The position numbers and the translations under genes were made by a program. From NCBI GenBank assembly GCA_938008575.1, contig CALLKB010000173.1, positions 1 through 10,667 on the forward strand: a DNA stretch of 10,667 bases, in the 5' to 3' direction. The notes under the pieces were generated by a model. The model worked only from the letters and a program-made list of their open reading frames with translations, was not told the origin of the DNA and did no database searches. The stretch is from an uncultured Cytophagaceae bacterium (GTDB lineage: Bacteria; Bacteroidota; Bacteroidia; Cytophagales; Spirosomataceae). Position 1 is the stretch's first letter, and each line of letters opens with the position of its first letter. Shown piece by piece: positions 7,313 to 10,667 of the stretch.

Positions 7313-8041
7313 TTGACTTCCACACGATCTTTAGATTTAGTACATCCTTGTTACAACCCGCATAAGGGCTGGGCGGAGGATTTGCTACATTATTATCAGC
7401 AATTTCGTGATCAACTGCCTGCAGATTTGCAGGTATCCGTGTATCTCGTTAATGATGGGAGTTCGCACGGAATTCAAGCGTCTGATTTGTCCTTCCTTGA
7501 GGCAGGCATCGCTTCGTTTCACTTCATCGATTTACCTAAAAATGTAGGTAAAGGCGCCGCATTGCGTGAGGCTGTGAAACAAACAACAGGCGATTTGATC
7601 ATTTATACGGATGCGGATTATCCCTATAAAATGGAAAACGCGCTCGAAATGTACCGTCGCTTAGCTTCGGGAAATGTGGATGTTGTGGTGGGCGTACGTG
7701 ACGAGCAATATTATGATTCGTTACCGCTTCGCAGGAAGATTTTTTCCTTGAGTTTGAAGTTGATGAACTACCTGTTTTTCCCTCGCTTGAAAGTTAAGGA
7801 TACTCAATCTGGTTTAAAAGGCTTTAATCAGCGTGGAAAGGAATTGTTTTTGAAGACCCAAATCTCCGCTTTTCTGTTTGATATGGAATTCTTGGTTTTG
7901 GTCAGCCGTTCCAAAGACATTCGTTTTGAATGGATTTATGTACAGTTGCGAGATGGAATTCAATTTTCGAGTATGAAATTCAAGACGATTTTGACCGAGT
8001 TATTTAATTTTACATCGATCTTAATTCGCCGATTAATCTAA
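7313..8041 (+). CDS. GT2 glycosyltransferase, polyprenyl-phosphate sugar synthase-like
   Basis: This is a family 2 glycosyltransferase of about 242 residues, closest in pattern to DPM1/GtrB/ArnC-type enzymes that put a sugar from a nucleotide donor onto a polyprenyl phosphate at the inner face of the membrane. From the TTG at 7313: nucleotide-binding start LDLVHPCYNP (7-16), VNDGSS (46-51), NVGKGAALREA (77-87), metal-binding DAD (Asp100, Asp102) and DTQSGLKGF (163-171). No transmembrane segment follows the catalytic domain, unlike ArnC and GtrB. The start is uncertain: no ATG lies between 7172 and the first motif. ATG 7172 would add 47 unrelated residues lying antisense to the carboxypeptidase 5' end, so TTG 7313 is preferred. 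A near-match -7 box, TATTATTG, is at 7291-7298. The stop is 4 nt before the deacetylase ATG, indicating an operon. Confidence 0.85.
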   Translation: MTSTRSLDLVHPCYNPHKGWAEDLLHYYQQFRDQLPADLQVSVYLVNDGSSHGIQASDLSFLEAGIASFHFIDLPKNVGKGAALREAVKQTTGDLIIYTDADYPYKMENALEMYRRLASGNVDVVVGVRDEQYYDSLPLRRKIFSLSLKLMNYLFFPRLKVKDTQSGLKGFNQRGKELFLKTQISAFLFDMEFLVLVSRSKDIRFEWIYVQLRDGIQFSSMKFKTILTELFNFTSILIRRLI

Positions 8042-8045
8042 GTCT

Positions 8046-8828
8046 ATGCGTCCGCAAATCATGATTACCTTAGATGTAGAGGAGTGCGATATTCCCACGG
8101 AGTATGGCTATGATTTGCCTTTGGAGGAACAATTGTCGGTTTCCCGCAAAGGGGTGGAAGCATTCATGAATTTGATGGATCGCCATGAAATCCCCGTGAC
8201 GATATTTTGTACGGGCGTTTATGCCGAGGCGAATGCGGATTGGATTAAGGCATTGCATCCCCGGCACGCCTTAGCTTCACATGGATATTACCATGGGCAT
8301 TTTGACCCGAAGACGGATTTAAAATCGTCCAAAGATTTGTTGGAAAAGCTCAGCGGAAAGCCTATTTACGGCTTTCGAATGGCGCGCATGCAATATGTTC
8401 CAGAGGAAGAAATTGTGAAGGCTGGTTATACCTATCATTCTTCCTTGAATCCGACTTGGATTCCAGGTCGTTATGATCACCGCGATAAGCCGATGAAAGC
8501 TTTTTTTGAAAAGGAGCTTTGGCAGGTGCCGGCATCGGTCACGCCACGTTTCCGGATACCCTTGTTTTGGTTAGCCTTCAAGAACTTCCCACTCTTTCTA
8601 TATAAGTACTTCACGCGCGCTTCCTTGCGAAATGGTTTTTTGAATTTGTATTTCCATCCTTGGGAATTCACTAATTTGGATGCTTATCCTTTACCGGGTC
8701 ATGTAAAGCGTGGTCATGAGGGTGGATTGTTGGAAAAAATGGAGCGATATTTACGCTGGTTGAAGTCGGAGGACTTAGGGGATTTTATAACAATGGATAC
8801 TTATGTCGGTCAAATCAGCAAATCGTAA
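8046..8828 (+). CDS. NodB-type polysaccharide deacetylase, cytoplasmic
   Basis: This 260-residue protein has the NodB fold (carbohydrate esterase 4 family), metal-dependent enzymes that remove acetyl or formyl groups from sugars. Motif 1 is TLDVEE (8-13) with Asp10. Motif 2 is HGYYH (79-83), giving the two metal-binding histidines. Motif 3 is GFRMAR (109-114), with the Arg kept but Ala where Pro is usual. VPASV (161-165) and YFHPWEF (202-208, His204) complete the site. The pattern resembles the subgroup found in exopolysaccharide loci with TFDVEDY-type first motifs. There is no signal peptide or N-terminal anchor, so it should act on an intracellular substrate, possibly a lipid-linked sugar as for ArnD; the hydrophobic stretch 170-190 could contact the membrane. 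It starts 4 nt after the GT2 stop, and its 3' end overlaps the GT87 gene by 26 nt. Confidence 0.85.
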   Translation: MRPQIMITLDVEECDIPTEYGYDLPLEEQLSVSRKGVEAFMNLMDRHEIPVTIFCTGVYAEANADWIKALHPRHALASHGYYHGHFDPKTDLKSSKDLLEKLSGKPIYGFRMARMQYVPEEEIVKAGYTYHSSLNPTWIPGRYDHRDKPMKAFFEKELWQVPASVTPRFRIPLFWLAFKNFPLFLYKYFTRASLRNGFLNLYFHPWEFTNLDAYPLPGHVKRGHEGGLLEKMERYLRWLKSEDLGDFITMDTYVGQISKS

Positions 8829-9972
8829 TCCTTGGTATGCGCGATTCTATGTCTTACTCTTCATTTGGGTAGGAGCGGGAATCTTTACAGGTTGGAAGCA
8901 GTATTCGCTTTCGGAGATAAACTCGCACATCAATAATTTTCAGATTTTCCGGTCGAGTTTTGGGCATTTTGTTCAAGGCATGCATTTGTATCCCTTATAT
9001 CCCAAAGAGTATTTTGATCTGTATTTATATGGTCCCGCCTTTGCGATTTTGATGGCACCCTTTGCTTATTTGCCTTTAGGCTGGAGTGTGGTGGTGTGGA
9101 ATGCTTTGAATGCGGGGATGTTGTTTTGGGCGGTTTGGAATTTACCTGTAGGCCAAAAGCAACGTGCATGGATATTATGGATTATTCTGAATTCTACGAT
9201 TACGGCGCTGTTAAACACGCAGTTTCACGCTTTGTGTGTGGCAATGATCTTGTGGAGTTATATCCTCATGCAAAGGGGTAAATTAGGCTGTTCGGCCTTA
9301 TTGATAGCCTTGGGTGTATTCATTAAGTTTTATGGCATTGTAGGTTTAGTATTTTTCTTTTTCACCAAAGAGCGTTTTCGCTATGCGGCCTATTTGCTGT
9401 TTTGGTTTGTGGCGGTATTTCTTTTTCCGTTTCTATTTGGCGGTTGGGATTATACCTGGCAATGTTACCACGAGTGGATGGAGGTCTTGTCGCACAAAAA
9501 TAACTTGAATGTAGATATTCGTAATTTACGGACGGATGTATGTGTGATGGGGATGTTCCGACGAATTACTGGGGATGGCACATTGTCGAATATGTGGTTT
9601 CTGATTCCATCCCTGCTGCTATCGGCTTGGGTATATTTTCAGCCGAAGAAATGGTTTCATGTGGATTTTCAGTTGCGCTTGATGGCCTTGGTGTTGATTT
9701 ATTTAATGTTGGCCAGTACAGGTACAGAATCTCCAACCTTAATTATGGCCTTCCCGGGTGTAGGGCTTTGGTTTGTTTTGGGCGAAAAATCGCGTGGGCG
9801 CTGGGTCTTGTTTGTATTAACTCTGTTGATTTCGAGTTTTTCTCCGACAGATTTGTTCCCGAGGTTTTTGCGTGAGGCCTATGTGAATCGCTATGCGTTG
9901 ATGATATTGCCTCTATTTGTCGTGTGGCTGAGCTTGTTGTGGGATTTGCGCAAGCCTTTGCAGGAGGATTAG
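8803..9972 (+). CDS. GT87 family (DUF2029) membrane glycosyltransferase
   Basis: The protein is 389 residues with about ten or more membrane spans (for example 15-31, 75-93, 96-112, 161-187, 194-213, 262-279, 290-306, 311-327, 363-381). It fits GT87/DUF2029, GT-C fold enzymes; characterised mycobacterial members transfer mannose from polyprenyl-phosphate-mannose. The first large loop carries NNFQIFRSSFGHF (44-56) and LYPLYPKEYFDLYLYGP (62-78), a pattern I associate with Bacteroidota members; the Asp often found at the start of this loop is Asn or Gln here. The donor could be the product of the upstream GT2 enzyme. ATG 8803 overlaps the deacetylase by 26 nt, suggesting translational coupling; no closer in-frame ATG precedes the first helix. 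The TAG stop overlaps the convergent DUF721 stop. Acceptor and sugar are unknown. Confidence 0.85.
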   Translation: MSVKSANRNPWYARFYVLLFIWVGAGIFTGWKQYSLSEINSHINNFQIFRSSFGHFVQGMHLYPLYPKEYFDLYLYGPAFAILMAPFAYLPLGWSVVVWNALNAGMLFWAVWNLPVGQKQRAWILWIILNSTITALLNTQFHALCVAMILWSYILMQRGKLGCSALLIALGVFIKFYGIVGLVFFFFTKERFRYAAYLLFWFVAVFLFPFLFGGWDYTWQCYHEWMEVLSHKNNLNVDIRNLRTDVCVMGMFRRITGDGTLSNMWFLIPSLLLSAWVYFQPKKWFHVDFQLRLMALVLIYLMLASTGTESPTLIMAFPGVGLWFVLGEKSRGRWVLFVLTLLISSFSPTDLFPRFLREAYVNRYALMILPLFVVWLSLLWDLRKPLQED

Positions 9973-10298
9973 AGGAAGATTACTTCTTGGATAACGGTTT
10001 TGCCGGCATGTTTATTAATTAATTCAATCATTTTTTGTTTCGCCATGACGAGTTCCTTTTTCAGGGGGGCTGAGTCGATTTGCAGGTATAATTTCTGGTT
10101 TTTCGCGTAGACTTTGGTGGTTCTGGCGGCGATGGGTTTGCCCATGATTTCGGCCCAATTAGCTTCGATCGAGGTTTCGTCGAATTGGTTTTGGAGTTTA
10201 TAGACACGTAGAAGAGCGTCGATCGCGTCTTTCAGCGGTTGGCTATCGTTTTTACGCGTTGCAGCACGGGGTCCTTTGGGGCTAAATGGCGAGTCCAT
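9969..10298 (-). CDS. DUF721 (DciA-like) protein
   Basis: This 109-residue protein belongs to DUF721, the family that includes DciA, the loader or operator of the replicative helicase DnaB in bacteria lacking DnaC. Residues 1-20 are polar and probably disordered. The conserved part includes LKDAIDALLRVYKL (22-35), NWAEIMGKPIAART (47-60), LYLQIDSAPLKKEL (70-83) and the final strand VIQEVIFL (102-109), the usual DUF721 order. Length is normal for Bacteroidota members. ATG 10298 has no Shine-Dalgarno; a TACATTTG box ends 19 nt upstream. The stop overlaps the GT87 stop in a TTAG at 9969-9972. The gene is divergent from the one starting at 10648. No gyrase, recF or dnaA neighbours are visible. The helicase role is inferred from the family. 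Confidence 0.85.
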   Translation of the reverse strand: MDSPFSPKGPRAATRKNDSQPLKDAIDALLRVYKLQNQFDETSIEANWAEIMGKPIAARTTKVYAKNQKLYLQIDSAPLKKELVMAKQKMIELINKHAGKTVIQEVIFL

Positions 10299-10317
10299 GG
10301 AAACAAATTTGGGAAGA

Positions 10318-10325
10318 CAAATGTA
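10318..10325 (-). promoter_or_regulatory. Bacteroidota-type -7 box of the DUF721 gene
   Basis: TACATTTG on the minus strand matches TAnnTTTG exactly and ends 19 nt before ATG 10298. No TTG is visible at the expected -33 distance. Confidence 0.5.
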
Positions 10326-10370
10326 CAGTATTTTGGTACTTTATGGCGTGTAAATAGGTTTAAATTAATT

Positions 10371-10408
10371 TTTTTTGAAAATTTTTTAAAAAAATAATTC
10401 TCAAAAAA
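10371..10408. repeat. A/T-rich imperfect palindrome in the divergent intergenic region
   Basis: The arms 10371-10387 and 10392-10408 pair at 15 of 17 positions around an AAAA loop, with a single G-C pair. An 8-bp inverted repeat, GGTACTTT (10335-10342) and AAAGTACC (10406-10413), overlaps its right arm. Such A/T tracts could bend DNA or act as an upstream promoter element for either divergent gene. The stem is too GC-poor to be a confident terminator. Confidence 0.35.
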
Positions 10409-10498
10409 GTACCTAATAATGTGGGGATTTTTGGTTAAAATATCAAGATAATACAATAGCGATGTGGGTTGGGTAGGTATTTTGGCAAGGGAGGATAA

Positions 10499-10621
10499 AT
10501 GCAGGTGTGCAAATTAATTGAGAATTCTATTACTTTTGCCTTTACCGAAAAAAGCTGTGGAGGCAAAACCTATGAAAACTACTCCCGCATTTTTCAACAA
10601 GTTTTATTAACAAAAAAATAA
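10499..10621 (+). CDS. Possible small ORF, 40 codons, unknown function
   Basis: ATG 10499 opens a 40-residue frame ending at TAA 10619-10621. It is preceded by AAGGGAGG (10487-10494) with a 4-nt gap, a Shine-Dalgarno-like site that the larger genes here lack. The peptide begins MQVCKLIENS, has two cysteines, is slightly basic and has no signal peptide or membrane span. I do not recognise it. Its frame contains the hairpin at 10534-10568 and ends 26 nt before the ATG at 10648, so it could be a leader peptide, a small protein or chance. No -7 box was found directly upstream; TATTTTGG near 10479 is imperfect. Confidence 0.25.
   Translation: MQVCKLIENSITFAFTEKSCGGKTYENYSRIFQQVLLTKK
10531..10538 (+). 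promoter_or_regulatory. Candidate -7 box for the gene starting at 10648
   Basis: TACTTTTG matches TAnnTTTG exactly on the plus strand. It would start a transcript near 10545 with a leader of about 100 nt. No -33 TTG is at the usual spacing. Its last bases overlap the 5' arm of the hairpin at 10534-10568, so the full hairpin would be transcribed only from a promoter further upstream. Confidence 0.35.
10534..10568 (+). repeat. 12-bp stem-loop upstream of the gene at 10648
   Basis: TTTTGCCTTTAC (10534-10545) pairs with GTGGAGGCAAAA (10557-10568): ten Watson-Crick pairs and two G-U pairs in RNA, with an 11-nt A-rich loop. The 3' arm contains GGAGG, so the hairpin could mask a ribosome-binding site for the short ORF at 10572. 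No T-run follows, so it is not an intrinsic terminator. Confidence 0.4.
10572..10610 (+). CDS. Possible 12-codon leader peptide
   Basis: ATG 10572 opens MKTTPAFFNKFY followed by TAA. GGAGG (10559-10563) lies 8 nt upstream, a good Shine-Dalgarno spacing. Three Phe codons and one Tyr codon in the last six positions recall aromatic-amino-acid leader peptides such as PheL. However, no terminator hairpin lies between its stop and the ATG at 10648, which classical attenuation would need. It overlaps the 40-codon ORF in another frame, so at most one is likely to be functional. The call is speculative. Confidence 0.2.
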   Translation: MKTTPAFFNKFY

Positions 10622-10647
10622 TTCTTTAACCCCAAATTACCAAACTA

Positions 10648-10667
10648 ATGAGTACACAACAACCAAA
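10648..10667 (+). CDS. Start of a plus-strand gene cut by the window edge
   Basis: ATG 10648 begins MSTQQP and runs off the end after fewer than seven codons. No Shine-Dalgarno precedes it, as for the other genes here. The 5' region has a -7 box and a hairpin. The product cannot be identified from so few residues. Confidence 0.4.

Larger units (their letters stand above)
10299..10647. other. 349-nt intergenic region between divergent genes
   Basis: The left half (10299-10440) is AT-rich and holds the DUF721 -7 box and an A/T palindrome. The right half (10441-10647) has a G-rich stretch at 10461-10494, a Shine-Dalgarno-like AAGGGAGG before a 40-codon ORF, a 12-bp hairpin, an exact plus-strand -7 box and a second small ORF. 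I recognise no tRNA, known riboswitch or clear GC-rich terminator. A degenerate DnaA-box-like TGTGGGGAT occurs near 10420, but it is not convincing. Confidence 0.6.

Noticed and set aside
10232..10456. 74-codon minus-strand frame over the DUF721 5' end and the A/T region
   Set aside because: Its composition follows the A/T tracts, it overlaps the well-supported DUF721 gene in another frame and it resembles no family.
10415..10470. DnaA boxes or a replication origin beside the DciA-like gene
   Set aside because: Only one poor match (TGTGGGGAT) to TGTGGATAA is seen and there is no cluster of boxes or dnaA neighbour.
10457..10647. A classical Phe attenuator or known riboswitch
   Set aside because: There is no terminator hairpin with T-run between the small ORF and the ATG at 10648, and no known riboswitch core sequence was recognised.
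1..10667. Mobile elements, CRISPR arrays, tRNA or rRNA genes
   Set aside because: No transposase or integrase motif, no regularly spaced repeats and no tRNA-like or rRNA-like sequence was found on either strand.

Overview
The window looks like chromosomal DNA from a member of the Bacteroidota, probably Cytophagales-like; the rank below phylum is a guess. The evidence is threefold. Four minus-strand genes have exact matches to the Bacteroidota -7 promoter box (TAnnTTTG) 13-27 nt before their ATG, and a fifth has a one-mismatch box 31 nt before. Start codons mostly lack Shine-Dalgarno sequences. The gene families (CutC, ComM, S66 carboxypeptidase, DUF721, GT87) are also typical of that phylum. 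I saw no rRNA, tRNA, CRISPR array or insertion sequence.

Layout: cutC (+) opens the window and converges on a minus-strand block. Read in the direction of transcription, that block is ldcA-like S66 carboxypeptidase, comM, a secreted thioredoxin-fold protein, a secreted M28 peptidase and an FtsZ-family gene. Most genes in the block appear to have their own promoter, so it is probably a run of co-oriented single genes rather than one operon. Divergent from the carboxypeptidase is a tight plus-strand operon of GT2 glycosyltransferase, NodB-type deacetylase and GT87 membrane glycosyltransferase. It converges on a minus-strand DUF721 (DciA-like) gene. A 349-nt AT-rich divergent region follows, holding an A/T palindrome, a 12-bp hairpin, possible small ORFs and a -7 box. 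The window ends a few codons into another plus-strand gene.

How the genes may work together: the GT2-NodB-GT87 operon has the logic of ArnC-ArnD-ArnT: load a sugar onto a polyprenyl phosphate, remove an acyl group, then transfer the sugar with a membrane GT-C enzyme. This is inference from family and order. FtsZ and the S66 carboxypeptidase belong to division and peptidoglycan recycling, ComM to natural transformation and recombination, and the DUF721 protein possibly to replicative helicase loading. The thioredoxin-fold protein and the M28 peptidase are exported.

Most of the window is ordinary core genome. The points most worth a second look are the FtsZ-family gene outside a division cluster, the Arn-like three-gene operon, and the structured region at the right end with short ORFs that have Shine-Dalgarno-like sequences.
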